NCBI GenBank assembly: GCA_937901435.1
Contig: CALGTJ010000617.1
Location: forward strand, 1 to 15,072
Length of the DNA: 15,072 nt
Direction of reading: 5' to 3'
DNA from: an uncultured Rhodobacter sp.
Lineage (GTDB): Bacteria; Pseudomonadota; Alphaproteobacteria; Rhodobacterales; Rhodobacteraceae
The notes below the pieces were generated by a model, which was not told where the DNA came from, did no database searches, and was given only the letters and a program-made list of their open reading frames with translations. Positions 5,698 through 13,841 of the stretch are shown here, piece by piece; the stretch's first letter is position 1; each line of letters opens with the position of its first letter. The position numbers were made by a program, and so were the translations under genes.

Positions 5698-6963
5698 CTA
5701 CCTGCGTGTGGTCCCATCACCGGTCACCAGATATTTAAAGCTGGTCAATTGCTCTGCCCCGACAGGGCCACGTGCGTGCATCTTGCCCGTGGCAATGCCG
5801 ATCTCGGCCCCCATGCCGAACTCTCCGCCATCGGCAAACTGGGTCGAGGCATTGTGCATCAGGATCGCCGAATCAAGCCGTTCAAAAAAGCGCGCGACCA
5901 CATCGGCGTTTTCGGTTAGGATACAGTCCGTGTGATTTGATCCGTATTGTCTGATATGCGCAATGGCCGCATCCACATCGGGCACGATCCGGGCCGCGAT
6001 ATCCATATCCAGATATTCGCGCCCCCAATCCTCGTCCGTGGCAGGCTCGGCACCCTCAATCCGGGACAGGGTCGCATCGCCGTGGACGCGCACCCCGGCG
6101 GCAACAAGCATCTCGATCACATCGCGCCCCAGCCCATCAGCAAGGTCTTTGTGGATCAGCAGGCATTCCGCCGCACCGCAAATCCCCGTGCGCCGGGTCT
6201 TGGCGTTCTGCACCACGTCCAGCGTTTTTTGCGGATCGGCCGCCGCGTCGATATAGATATGCACGATGCCCTCAAGATGGGCAAAAACCGGCACACGCGC
6301 CTCGCGCTGCACCAGCCCCACAAGGCCCTTGCCGCCACGGGGCACAATCACATCAATCGTGTCGGTCATGGCCAGCATCTGGCTGACCGCCGCGCGATCG
6401 CGGGTCGGCACGCGCTGGATTGCATCCTCTGGCAGGCCCGCACTGCGCAACCCCTCGACCAGACAGGCATGGATCGCACCAGACGAGTGAAAGCTTTCCG
6501 ACCCCCCACGCAGGATCACAGCGTTGCCCGCCTTCAGGCATAGCGCGCCCGCATCTGCCGTCACATTAGGGCGGCTTTCATAGATCACGCCGATGACGCC
6601 CAATGGCGTGCGCACCCGTTTGATATGGATGCCAGAGGGCTGATCCCATTCCGACAGGACCGCACCAACAGGATCGTCCTGCCCCGCGACCGCGCGCAAG
6701 CCGTCCACGATGCCCTGAATACGCACCTCGTCCAGCAAGAGCCGGTCCAGCATCGCCGCCGTCAGCCCCTTGTCGCGCCCATAGGCCATATCCTTGGCGT
6801 TGGCCGCGATGATTTCAGCGCGCCGCGCCCAGACCGCATCCGCCGCCCCCATCAGCGCCGCGGTCTTGGCCTCTGACGATGCAAAGCCAAGTTGCGCGGC
6901 GGCTGTTTTGGCGCGTGCGCCAATATCGCCCATCAGCGCAGGAATATCTGTCAGGTCGTTCAT
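5698..6963 (-). CDS. proA: gamma-glutamyl phosphate reductase
   Basis: This encodes 421 residues, the usual ProA length, from an ATG at 6963 with AAGGGG upstream. It is an aldehyde-dehydrogenase-fold enzyme that reduces gamma-glutamyl phosphate with NADPH to glutamate semialdehyde, the second step of proline synthesis. Recognisable blocks are [17 protein letters not shown] (119-135), [11 protein letters not shown] (146-156), [11 protein letters not shown] (204-214), [11 protein letters not shown] (229-239) and [13 protein letters not shown] (259-271). The catalytic cysteine is most likely C262 in ICGAAE. It follows proB by 24 bp, so it is part of the obgE-proB-proA operon and receives the ProB product directly. 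I see no anomaly. Confidence 0.97.
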   Translation of the reverse strand: MNDLTDIPALMGDIGARAKTAAAQLGFASSEAKTAALMGAADAVWARRAEIIAANAKDMAYGRDKGLTAAMLDRLLLDEVRIQGIVDGLRAVAGQDDPVGAVLSEWDQPSGIHIKRVRTPLGVIGVIYESRPNVTADAGALCLKAGNAVILRGGSESFHSSGAIHACLVEGLRSAGLPEDAIQRVPTRDRAAVSQMLAMTDTIDVIVPRGGKGLVGLVQREARVPVFAHLEGIVHIYIDAAADPQKTLDVVQNAKTRRTGICGAAECLLIHKDLADGLGRDVIEMLVAAGVRVHGDATLSRIEGAEPATDEDWGREYLDMDIAARIVPDVDAAIAHIRQYGSNHTDCILTENADVVARFFERLDSAILMHNASTQFADGGEFGMGAEIGIATGKMHARGPVGAEQLTSFKYLVTGDGTTRR

Positions 6964-6987
6964 CGCCTCACCCCTTTTACAGTCGTC

Positions 6988-8091
6988 TCATGTCACCATG
7001 TCATCGCGGTGGACCAACGCGGCGCGTCCGGGATAGCCCAGAAGCGCCTCGATCTCGCCAGACTGGCGGCCCTTGATGGCCTCGGCCTCGGCCCGCGTAT
7101 AGCGCACAAGGCCCATGCCCAATGCCCCCTCGGGGCCGGAAATCGTCACCAGATCACCGCGCCCGAATTTGCCCGTGACCTGCGTCACCCCGGCAGGCAG
7201 CAGCGAGTTACCTTTGGCCAGCGCGCGCGCAGCCCCTGCATCCACCAACAGTTCTCCCTTGGGTTTCATCGCCGCGATCCAGCGTTTGCGCGCCGCCTGC
7301 GGGTCGCCCTGTGCCGTAAACCACGTCACCGCCGCGCCCTGATCCAGCGCCTGAAGCGGGCGCATAACAGAGCCTTCGGTGATCGCCAGCGCACAGCCCG
7401 CGCCGGTCGCGGTTTTGGCGGCCATGATCTTGGTCTTCATCCCGCCCTTGGACAGGCCAGAGCCGACATCCCCCGCCATCGCCTCGATCTGCAGGGTGAT
7501 CTGGTCCACCACGTCATAGCGCTGCGCAGTCGGATCTGTGCGCGGATCGCCCGAATAGAATCCGTCCACATCCGACAGCAGCACCAGCACATCCGCCCCC
7601 ACCGTCACCGCAATCTGCGCGGCCAAACGGTCGTTGTCGCCAAAGCGGATCTCGTCGGTGGCCACCGTGTCGTTCTCGTTCACGATGGGCACCGTGCCAA
7701 GGCGCAGCAATTGTTCCATTGTCGCGCGGGAATTCAGGTAGCGGCGACGATCCGCGCTATCCTCCAGCGTCAGCAGAACCTGCGCTGTGACAAGACCATG
7801 TTCGCCCAAGGCATCCTCGTAGGCGCGCGCCAGACGAATTTGACCGACCGCCGCCGCCGCCTGGGATTGTTCTAGCGCCAAGGTGCCTTCTGGCAACTTC
7901 AGAACACCGCGCCCCAGCGCTATAGAGCCGGACGACACAAGGATCACATCCGTCCCCCGCGCCTTGATCTCGGCCACATCCAGCGCCAGCGCGTGCAGCC
8001 AATCGGCCCGTAAAGTCCCGCTGTTCCGATCCACCAACAAAGCAGAGCCGATCTTGACGACCAGCCGTTTTGCCGCCCTCAGGGACGCCAT
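6988..8091 (-). CDS. proB: glutamate 5-kinase with PUA domain
   Basis: This encodes 367 residues with a two-domain layout. An amino-acid kinase domain carries VVKIGSALL near the N-terminus, [40 protein letters not shown] and [14 protein letters not shown]-terminal PUA domain (about residues 275-355) follows. It phosphorylates glutamate with ATP, the committed step of proline synthesis. In characterised enzymes the kinase domain is feedback-inhibited by proline, and the PUA domain modulates this. The ATG at 8091 lies inside the end of obgE (13-bp overlap), with GGAG just upstream, which implies translational coupling. Confidence 0.97.
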   Translation of the reverse strand: MASLRAAKRLVVKIGSALLVDRNSGTLRADWLHALALDVAEIKARGTDVILVSSGSIALGRGVLKLPEGTLALEQSQAAAAVGQIRLARAYEDALGEHGLVTAQVLLTLEDSADRRRYLNSRATMEQLLRLGTVPIVNENDTVATDEIRFGDNDRLAAQIAVTVGADVLVLLSDVDGFYSGDPRTDPTAQRYDVVDQITLQIEAMAGDVGSGLSKGGMKTKIMAAKTATGAGCALAITEGSVMRPLQALDQGAAVTWFTAQGDPQAARKRWIAAMKPKGELLVDAGAARALAKGNSLLPAGVTQVTGKFGRGDLVTISGPEGALGMGLVRYTRAEAEAIKGRQSGEIEALLGYPGRAALVHRDDMVT

Positions 8092-9116
8092 GTTTCCGGC
8101 TCCTCGTCCTTTTTCTTGAGACGGATCTTGTCGTCGGTGATCTCGCGCCGCACCGCGCGCAACACCTCGACCAGCCCCTCACGGCTGACCCCGGACATCA
8201 TCATTACAGGTGCGCCCACTTCGGCCTCTAGCGCCTCTTTCGCCTCGGCGCGCTCGTCGTCGTCCAGCGCGTCGATCTTGTTCAGCGCCGTCACGCGCGG
8301 CTTGTCCGCCAAATGCCCGCCATAGGCCTCTAACTCGTTGATAATGGTGCGGTAATCGCCTGCCACATCGTCAGAGGTCCCATCCACCAGATGCAGCAGC
8401 ACCGAGCAGCGTTCGACGTGCCCCAAAAAGCGATCGCCCAGGCCTTTGCCCTCTGACGCACCCTCGATCAGGCCCGGAATATCGGCCATGACAAACTCGG
8501 CCTCATCCACCCCGACGATGCCCAGATTTGGGTGCAGCGTGGTGAACGGGTAGTCTGCAATCTTGGGCCGTGCGTTCGAAGACGCGGCCAGAAACGTTGA
8601 TTTGCCCGCATTCGGCAGACCCAACAGACCCGCATCCGCAATCAGTTTCAGGTTCAGCCAGATGGTGCGCTCGACGCCTTCCTGACCGGGGTTGGCGCGG
8701 CGCGGGGCCTGATTGACCGAGGTCTTGAAATGCAGGTTGCCAAAGCCGCCGTTGCCGCCCTTGGCCAACAAGAACCGCTGGCCCAACTCGGTCAGATCCG
8801 CGATCACCGTCTCTTCGTCTTCATCCAGAATCTGAGTGCCCACCGGCACCCGCAGCACGATATCATCGCCATCCGCGCCATAGCGTTGCCGCCCCATGCC
8901 GCCCCCGCCGTTGCGCGCAAAGAAGTGCTGCTGATAGCGAAAATCGATCAGCGTGTTCAGCCCGTCAACCGTCTCGGCCCAGACATCCCCGCCCTTGCCG
9001 CCATTGCCGCCGTCAGGCCCACCGTATTCAACAAATTTCTCGCGGCGGAAACTGATCGCGCCGTTACCCCCGCTACCGGAACGGATGTAGACTTTGGCAA
9101 GATCGAGGAATTTCAT
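8079..9116 (-). CDS. obgE: Obg-family GTPase ObgE/CgtA
   Basis: This encodes 345 residues. The N-terminal Obg domain is glycine-rich (for example [29 protein letters not shown], and GNGGFGN near 121-127). The GTPase domain follows, with the P-loop GLPNAGKST (166-174), switch [21 protein letters not shown] (212-230) and NKID (279-282). A short charged tail ends the protein. Obg binds the 50S subunit and acts in late ribosome assembly and stress signalling, which suits its old linkage to rplU and rpmA. The two GNAT genes lie 98 bp upstream. No strong Shine-Dalgarno is visible before the ATG at 9116, but the N-terminus matches the family. Confidence 0.97.
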   Translation of the reverse strand: MKFLDLAKVYIRSGSGGNGAISFRREKFVEYGGPDGGNGGKGGDVWAETVDGLNTLIDFRYQQHFFARNGGGGMGRQRYGADGDDIVLRVPVGTQILDEDEETVIADLTELGQRFLLAKGGNGGFGNLHFKTSVNQAPRRANPGQEGVERTIWLNLKLIADAGLLGLPNAGKSTFLAASSNARPKIADYPFTTLHPNLGIVGVDEAEFVMADIPGLIEGASEGKGLGDRFLGHVERCSVLLHLVDGTSDDVAGDYRTIINELEAYGGHLADKPRVTALNKIDALDDDERAEAKEALEAEVGAPVMMMSGVSREGLVEVLRAVRREITDDKIRLKKKDEEPETWRP

Positions 9117-9214
9117 GGGTCAACGGCCTATTTCTATGTGAGACACGGCGATAGAGCGAAACGGGCGCGGGCTCAAGTGGGACTGCGCGCGAGGCCCGCG
9201 CCAGCGGGCAGGGT

Positions 9215-9751
9215 TCAGGCCGGGATCGGGCCCGGTCCTTGCGCATTATTCAGCCATGCCGCGCGGGTCAGGGTCATCTTTTGCACTTCGACTACGCCTC
9301 GGGGCGTCGTTTGCGCGGCAATATGGGTGTTTTCAAACCCAAGCTTGCGCAGGGTGTTGGCGGATTGCACATTCCCGACCACATGCCCCGAGGGCACCGG
9401 ACCGGGCCGCACAGAGAAATACGCCGCCAGCACAGCGCGCGCGGCCTCTGTCATATAGCCCTGTCCCCAATGCCCGCGGGCCAGCCAATAGCCAAGCTCG
9501 GGATGATCAGGGTCGGCCTTGAGCGTGACAGAGCCGATGGGGTCGCCTGCCTCAACGATATATTGGCCGTTGTTCTGGCCCAATCCATCCAGCCACACCT
9601 CTGCATCGCCCAGCGTATAGGGATGGGGCAGCGAGGTCAGTTTGGGCGCAACGTCCGGATGTGCAATTTCGCGCGCGATCCAGACCGCATCTGACGCCGA
9701 GGGCGGGCGCAGCGTCAGGCGGGCCGTGCTAAGATGGGTTGGCAGGGTCAT
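9215..9751 (-). CDS. GNAT family N-acetyltransferase (RimJ/RimL-like), copy 1
   Basis: This encodes 178 residues. The N-terminal TARLTLRPPSASDA is the common opening of RimJ/RimL-like acetyltransferases. ELGYWLARGHWGQGYMTEA contains motif A (GxxGxG/A type, here HWGQGYMTEA), which binds the acetyl-CoA pyrophosphate, and VQSANTLRKLGFE is motif B. The substrate cannot be told from sequence; protein N-termini and small amines are both possible. It starts 3 bp after the stop of a related GNAT gene and is probably translated from the same message. The pair occurs near obgE, so a ribosome-linked target is tempting, but this is not shown. Confidence 0.9.
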   Translation of the reverse strand: MTLPTHLSTARLTLRPPSASDAVWIAREIAHPDVAPKLTSLPHPYTLGDAEVWLDGLGQNNGQYIVEAGDPIGSVTLKADPDHPELGYWLARGHWGQGYMTEAARAVLAAYFSVRPGPVPSGHVVGNVQSANTLRKLGFENTHIAAQTTPRGVVEVQKMTLTRAAWLNNAQGPGPIPA

Positions 9752-9754
9752 GGG

Positions 9755-10294
9755 TCAATCCAATTTGCGCAAATAGGTCCAGGTGGTGACCTTGGCGTTG
9801 CGGGCGACGGAAAACGCCTCTGCGTCACCGATATAATCGAACCCGGCGTGGGTCAGCACGCGGGCAGAGGCTGGGTTGTCCTGAAACACGGTCGCGAACA
9901 GAGTGCGCGCCGCATGGGGGTTGGCGGCCACGATCCCCTCGACCGCCTCAGAGGCAAGGCCGCTGTTCCAAAAGGCAGGCGCGACCCAATAGCCCACCTC
10001 GGATTGTTGCCGGTCCATCCGGTCAAGACTGAGGATGCCCACCAGTTCCGGCAGGCCCGCAGCACTGCCATCCATCGCCCAGACATCCTCGGTGCGTGCG
10101 GGGGCATGCGCTTGTTTGATATAGCTTTCTGCCGCGCCGGGTGGCAACGGATGGGGAATAGAGGTGGTGTTTCGCGCAACTTGCCGTTCGCCCACATACA
10201 GCGACCAAAGCCCGGCGTCAGACTCGCGCAGCGGGCGCAGTGTCAGCCTCGCGGTCTGGATCTCTGGTTGGTTCAAAGTCTGGTCGATAATCAT
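9755..10294 (-). CDS. GNAT family N-acetyltransferase, copy 2
   Basis: This 179-residue paralogue of the next gene downstream shares the TARLTLRP opening, the S(I/L)PHP segment, the E(V/L)GYW strand and the NPASARVLTHAGF equivalent of NVQSANTLRKLGF. Its acetyl-CoA loop reads FWNSGLASEA, less canonical than WGQGYMTEA in copy 1. The ATG at 10294 overlaps the stop of the LysE-type exporter as ATGA, so translation is coupled on both sides. The substrate is unknown. The two copies probably come from an old duplication and have diverged strongly. Confidence 0.88.
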   Translation of the reverse strand: MIIDQTLNQPEIQTARLTLRPLRESDAGLWSLYVGERQVARNTTSIPHPLPPGAAESYIKQAHAPARTEDVWAMDGSAAGLPELVGILSLDRMDRQQSEVGYWVAPAFWNSGLASEAVEGIVAANPHAARTLFATVFQDNPASARVLTHAGFDYIGDAEAFSVARNAKVTTWTYLRKLD

Positions 10295-10896
10295 TTAGGT
10301 CCTCCCGCAAATAACACAAAGAGCACGCTTGCCACCGTCAGCGCGGCCAGCGTCCACATCAGATATTTCTCTGCCACCGTCCCCGCAAGCGTGAGGGCGA
10401 TCCGTTCTCCTCCCCAGGTCCAGATCGGGTGTAGTACAAGCTGTGTCGCCAAAAGGATAGCGGCGATCACTGCTGTCGCCTCTACCGCCGGGGTGCCGGG
10501 GGCAACGAAATTCGTAAAGCCTGCCGTGATCATCGCCCAGGCCTTTGGGTTGAGTGGATGCACGATCAGCCCGGCCATGAAACCAGGCACTTGCGCCCCG
10601 CCTGCCCCCGGTGTCAGACGCAGATTGGCCACCTTCCACGCCAGCCAGCAGATATAGGCCGCGCTGGCAAATTTCAGCATCACAAACAACCACGGCAGCG
10701 CCTGCGCCAGTTCCATGAGGCCAAAACCGATCGGCCAGATGATCAACTGCTTGCCCAGTGCCACGCCCGCCACAAAGGGCAACGCCGCACGCAGGCCAAA
10801 CCGCGCGCCTGTGGCCAGCAGCGCCATATTCGCAGGGCCGGGCGTGCCGACCTGACTGGCGGCGAAGGCCGCGAATGTTAGAGCCGCGACACTCAT
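10291..10896 (-). CDS. LysE/RhtB family translocator
   Basis: This encodes 201 residues and is strongly hydrophobic, with about six membrane segments in the usual LysE/RhtB pattern. SQVGTPGPANMALLATGARFG near residues 14-34 is the family's conserved N-terminal region (PGPAN), and GLIVHPLNPKAWAM (near 109-122) is the second signature (NPKA). These inner-membrane carriers export amino acids or related small molecules. The substrate is not predictable here. It is the first gene of a three-gene unit with the GNAT pair (4-bp overlap, then 3-bp gap). The 121-bp gap upstream contains the rtcB hairpin and a short dyad that may hold its promoter. Confidence 0.9.
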   Translation of the reverse strand: MSVAALTFAAFAASQVGTPGPANMALLATGARFGLRAALPFVAGVALGKQLIIWPIGFGLMELAQALPWLFVMLKFASAAYICWLAWKVANLRLTPGAGGAQVPGFMAGLIVHPLNPKAWAMITAGFTNFVAPGTPAVEATAVIAAILLATQLVLHPIWTWGGERIALTLAGTVAEKYLMWTLAALTVASVLFVLFAGGPK

Positions 10897-10965
10897 TCTG
10901 TGGCCTTTTTGGGTTGGGCGTGACCGACGGCCAAGCTGTATCTGACCGTCGTATCAGAATTATTA

Positions 10966-10991
10966 CCCCCACGCCAAAAATAGCGTGAGGG
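10966..10991 (-). terminator. hairpin downstream of rtcB
   Basis: Read on the minus strand, CCCTCACGC-TATTTTTG-GCGTGGGGG forms a 9-bp stem with one G-T pair and an AT-rich loop. It begins about 26 bp after the rtcB stop. The following bases (TAATAATTC) are AT-rich but not a clean T-run, so termination is probable rather than certain. It separates rtcB from lysE. Confidence 0.5.
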
Positions 10992-11017
10992 CAACGTGTT
11001 ATTCGCGCAATCCCTTC

Positions 11018-12430
11018 TCACTGGGTGTCCGCCAGTTTCGCTTGGGCGCGCGCGGCCTTCTTGGCCTGCAATCGCAGCTTCCAGGGGGCGTCCCTTTCCC
11101 AGTCGCCCGCCATGATCGAGCCAAAGGGCTTGATCTCGTCCACCACATCCGCAAGGCCATAGCGCGCCATCTGATCGCGGACTGTTGCCGCCGGTTTATA
11201 GGCCGAAGGCAGTTCCGAGATGTCAATGTTCCCAGAGTAAAAGCGGACATCCAGCCCGTCGGTTTCCGCCGCAAAGATCTCTGACTCTGACCGCGCGCCC
11301 ATAGCCCGCTTGTGGGCGGTCCGCGAAAAGTTGCGACCGGCCCCATGCGGCGCAAACCCGAGGTTGCGTGCGTTGGGTTCAGAGCGGATCAGCAGCACAG
11401 GCGCGGCCATGTTCAGCGGCACGATCTGGATGCCAGAACTGTCCGGCAGCATCGCGTTATCAATCGGGGTCGCACCCTTGGCGTGCCAGAACAAATCACC
11501 CTGCTTGAACACAAAGTTATGCTCGTTCCAGAACCGTTCCTTGACCGTGGCCGCCGCGAACACCGTCGCCGCCTGATGCAGGCAATTGTGGTTCGCCTTG
11601 GTCCATTTCCGGATCAGTTGCAGCGCCTCCCAATAGGCCTCGCCCTCTGGCGTGTCGGACGGTATCCACGCATTTTGCTTGGGCACCCCGATCGACAGCT
11701 TTTTGCGCCACGCCTCTGCTGCCCGCATCCCCAGTTTGTACAGCCCCGCCCCCGGCCCGCGAGAGCCGTGGTGGGTGACAAGACAGGTCGTGCCATTGGC
11801 CTTGGATATCCCGACAAAGGCAAAATGGTTGCCGTCGCCTTGGGTCCCCAACTGCTCTTGCGCGGCCTGCAAGATCTTCTTGTCGTTGAGAAAACGGTTT
11901 TCCCGAAACGCGTCATAAAGATCGGGCGACATGGTGTACCGCTGCCCGTTCGCACGCCCGCCAGGACCGAAATGCGTCGCCTTATGCACCGCATCCAGCA
12001 CAGTTTTCGGGTCGCTGTCCGCGAATTCCGTTACCATGACCGAACAACAGATATCCGCGGAATGCATCCCCGGATGGATCGCCTTATGTGCCGCCACAAC
12101 GCCACCCACAGGGATCGTGCCTACGCCCCCCGTCGGACAGGCGTCGGGCATGACAGCCCCGGCTCGCAGCGTTGGCGTCTGCATCAGAACGTCCATCGTC
12201 GCGCGCACCTTGGCGACGTTGTCCTCTTTTGCTTCGTCCTCTGCCTCTATGTTGATCTGATAGCCGGGATTATCCTGCAACGTGATGCGCGGGGCCGGCT
12301 TGTTCGCCGCCACCCATTGCTCCAGGTCCGGGCCAGTCAGCCCTTGCGCCTTCACATGTGCCAGTGCCGCCCCCAATTCGGGTCCAGGGGGAAATCCGAG
12401 ATCTATCAAATCCTTGCCAGTGAGTGTCAT
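11018..12430 (-). CDS. rtcB: RtcB-family RNA ligase with N-terminal extension
   Basis: This encodes 470 residues. RtcB joins 2',3'-cyclic-phosphate (or 3'-phosphate) RNA ends to 5'-OH ends using GTP and Mn2+. Family motifs are HSADICCSVM (123-132, with D126 and C129 as likely metal ligands), GDGNHFAFVG (198-207), THHGSRGPG (219-227), NHNCLHQA (280-287) and HGAGRNFSRTAHKRA (362-376, where H362 aligns with the histidine that carries GMP). DICCSV replaces the more usual DIGCGM. The first 45 residues (TGKDLIDLGFPPGPELGAAL) lie outside the RtcB fold and recall the C-terminal motif of CCA-adding enzymes. No rtcA or rtcR is adjacent. It lies alone between two hairpins, with AATAGGACA before its ATG at 12430. 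Confidence 0.9.
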   Translation of the reverse strand: MTLTGKDLIDLGFPPGPELGAALAHVKAQGLTGPDLEQWVAANKPAPRITLQDNPGYQINIEAEDEAKEDNVAKVRATMDVLMQTPTLRAGAVMPDACPTGGVGTIPVGGVVAAHKAIHPGMHSADICCSVMVTEFADSDPKTVLDAVHKATHFGPGGRANGQRYTMSPDLYDAFRENRFLNDKKILQAAQEQLGTQGDGNHFAFVGISKANGTTCLVTHHGSRGPGAGLYKLGMRAAEAWRKKLSIGVPKQNAWIPSDTPEGEAYWEALQLIRKWTKANHNCLHQAATVFAAATVKERFWNEHNFVFKQGDLFWHAKGATPIDNAMLPDSSGIQIVPLNMAAPVLLIRSEPNARNLGFAPHGAGRNFSRTAHKRAMGARSESEIFAAETDGLDVRFYSGNIDISELPSAYKPAATVRDQMARYGLADVVDEIKPFGSIMAGDWERDAPWKLRLQAKKAARAQAKLADTQ

Positions 12431-12510
12431 TGTCCTATTCCATTTTACCTCTGTCTTGGTCTTGCCACCCTTTGCGGGGTCAGCGTTGAAATGCCGATAC
12501 GTTAACGTGC

Positions 12511-12546
12511 GAAACGAAAAAGGGACCGGCTGCGAAAGCCGATCCC
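12511..12546 (-). terminator. intrinsic terminator of rplU-rpmA
   Basis: On the minus strand, GGGATCGGCT-TTCGC-AGCCGGTCCC forms a 10-bp stem (one G-T pair) with a 5-base loop, followed by TTTTT. It starts about 29 bp past the rpmA stop. This is the best rho-independent terminator in the window, and it isolates the ribosomal-protein genes from rtcB. Confidence 0.88.
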
Positions 12547-12574
12547 TAAAATTGGTAACCCTTTGGGGTTCGGC

Positions 12575-12844
12575 TTATTCAGCGGCCTCCGCTGCTGGGA
12601 AAACCGAAATAAAGGTGCGACCTTTCAGGCCTTTGTGGAAGGTCACATGGCCTTCGACGGTCGCAAAGATGGTGTGATCTTTGCCCATGCCAACGCCATT
12701 GCCCGGAAACATCTTTGTGCCACGCTGGCGCATGATGATGTTGCCCGGAATAGCGTGCTGGCCGCCATACAGTTTCACGCCAAGACGACGACCTGCGGAA
12801 TCGCGACCGTTGCGGCTGGAACCACCTGCTTTTTTGTGTGCCAT
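12575..12844 (-). CDS. rpmA: 50S ribosomal protein L27
   Basis: This encodes 89 residues. It opens with [16 protein letters not shown], the conserved L27 N-terminus that reaches into the peptidyl-transferase centre, and continues with [30 protein letters not shown] and [16 protein letters not shown]. The length is normal. The N-terminus has no cleavable extension of the Firmicutes type. It starts 6 bp after rplU; its Shine-Dalgarno (AAGGAG) is formed by the last codons of rplU, so the two are coupled. An intrinsic terminator follows. Confidence 0.98.
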   Translation of the reverse strand: MAHKKAGGSSRNGRDSAGRRLGVKLYGGQHAIPGNIIMRQRGTKMFPGNGVGMGKDHTIFATVEGHVTFHKGLKGRTFISVFPAAEAAE

Positions 12845-12850
12845 GGGGTG

Positions 12851-13630
12851 TTACTCCTTTTCAGCGTTGAGCGTCGTCGCTTGCTCAATCCAGTTATCAC
12901 GTTCGATACGGCCCTTAAAGGACAGCTTGTCGTCCATGTAGGCGATGTCGGCAGGACCCCATGCCATAATCTGATCAAAGTGGAAGACGCCGTTTTCGTG
13001 CAGCAGGCCTTCCAGCTTTGGACCAACGCCAGAGATGCGCTTGAGATCGTCAGCGCCACCCTCACGGGCTTCGGTCAGCAGGTTGGCGGGTTTTGTCGCC
13101 TCGATCACCGCAGCGTCAGCCGACGCTTCGACGACCGCAGGCGCAGCGTCTTCAGTCGGGGCTGCTTTTTCACGCTTCGCCTTTGGCGCTTTGATCTTGC
13201 CATGCTGGGCAGAATCGGCGGGGTTTGCCTTGGGGCGGTTGTTGGACGCAGGCTGCAACGCGGCCAATGCTGCAACGGACAGGGATCCTGTCCCGATTGC
13301 CGCTTTGACGCCTGTGGCATCCGCACCGCTGGTCAGAATCTCGGTCACGCGCAGCAGGGTCAGCTTTTGACGGTGGCCCTTTGTGCGCTGCGAGCTGTGC
13401 TTGCGGCGACGCTTGACGTAGTGGATCAGCTTTTCGCCTTTGATCTGGTCAATCACTTCGGCCTGAACGCCTGCCCCCTCAACGAGGGGCGTGCCGACCG
13501 TGTCACCAACCATCAGAATTTCGTTGAACTGGATCGTTTCACCAGCATTGGCCGCAAGCCGTTCCACACGCAGCACATCGCCGCTGGAAACCTTATACTG
13601 CTTGCCGCCAGTCTTCATGACTGCGAACAT
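12851..13630 (-). CDS. rplU: 50S ribosomal protein L21 with C-terminal helix-hairpin-helix-like extension
   Basis: This encodes 259 residues, against about 103 for E. coli L21. The start is the ATG at 13630 (MFAVMKTGGKQYKV), with AAAGGAAG about 8 bp upstream; the open frame to 13717 is not used. Residues 1-100 are a complete L21, including the RNA-binding KRRRKHSSQRTKGHRQ (73-88). Residues about 101-192 are an Ala/Pro/Lys/Glu-rich linker of low complexity. Residues about 194-255 form a compact domain, with DLKRISGVGPKLEGLL (195-210), FHFDQIMAWGPADIAYMDD and GRIERDNWIEQA. I recall similar domains at the ends of other alphaproteobacterial proteins; they resemble helix-hairpin-helix modules. Long L21 proteins are, to my knowledge, common in this bacterial family, so this is not a frameshift artefact. 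Confidence 0.95.
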   Translation of the reverse strand: MFAVMKTGGKQYKVSSGDVLRVERLAANAGETIQFNEILMVGDTVGTPLVEGAGVQAEVIDQIKGEKLIHYVKRRRKHSSQRTKGHRQKLTLLRVTEILTSGADATGVKAAIGTGSLSVAALAALQPASNNRPKANPADSAQHGKIKAPKAKREKAAPTEDAAPAVVEASADAAVIEATKPANLLTEAREGGADDLKRISGVGPKLEGLLHENGVFHFDQIMAWGPADIAYMDDKLSFKGRIERDNWIEQATTLNAEKE

Positions 13631-13771
13631 TCGCGTCTTCCTTTGTCTTCCGCGTCCTGTGGCCCCCTTGCTTGCAAGGTGTTTTGGCATAGTTGCCGCC
13701 GCGAACAGCGCGCCCATGGGGCGTCATTACATATAAAACGGAGTCCAGTCACCCGGTCCGAGACGCGGCTT

Positions 13772-13789
13772 ATCGGGGCAAACCCCGAT
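13772..13789 (-). terminator. hairpin downstream of the DUF2059 gene
   Basis: ATCGGGG-CAAA-CCCCGAT is a perfect 7-bp stem with a 4-base loop, about 52 bp past the DUF2059 stop and about 140 bp before rplU. With one bulged base the stem extends by about three pairs. There is no clean T-run, so it is a possible terminator only. The rest of the 211-bp gap (13631-13841) presumably holds the rplU-rpmA promoter. An AT-rich TTTTATATGTAATG lies on the minus strand near 13724-13737, but I find no convincing -35 partner. Confidence 0.45.
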
Positions 13790-13841
13790 TAAGTCAAGTC
13801 CGATTAGATCCAGACCGCATATGATGGACCAGCCCAGCGGG

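Noticed and set aside
9734..10657. Long plus-strand open frame across the GNAT and lysE genes
   Set aside because: It is a shadow of high-GC minus-strand genes with clear families; its translation is low-complexity and unrecognisable.
11312..12505. 397-codon plus-strand open frame opposite rtcB
   Set aside because: Arg/His/Pro-rich shadow translation opposite a well-conserved RtcB; no domain and no start context.
12499..12508. ACGTTAACGT palindrome upstream of rtcB as a CtrA site
   Set aside because: It contains only one TTAAC half-site without a partner at N7; a 10-bp palindrome alone is weak evidence.
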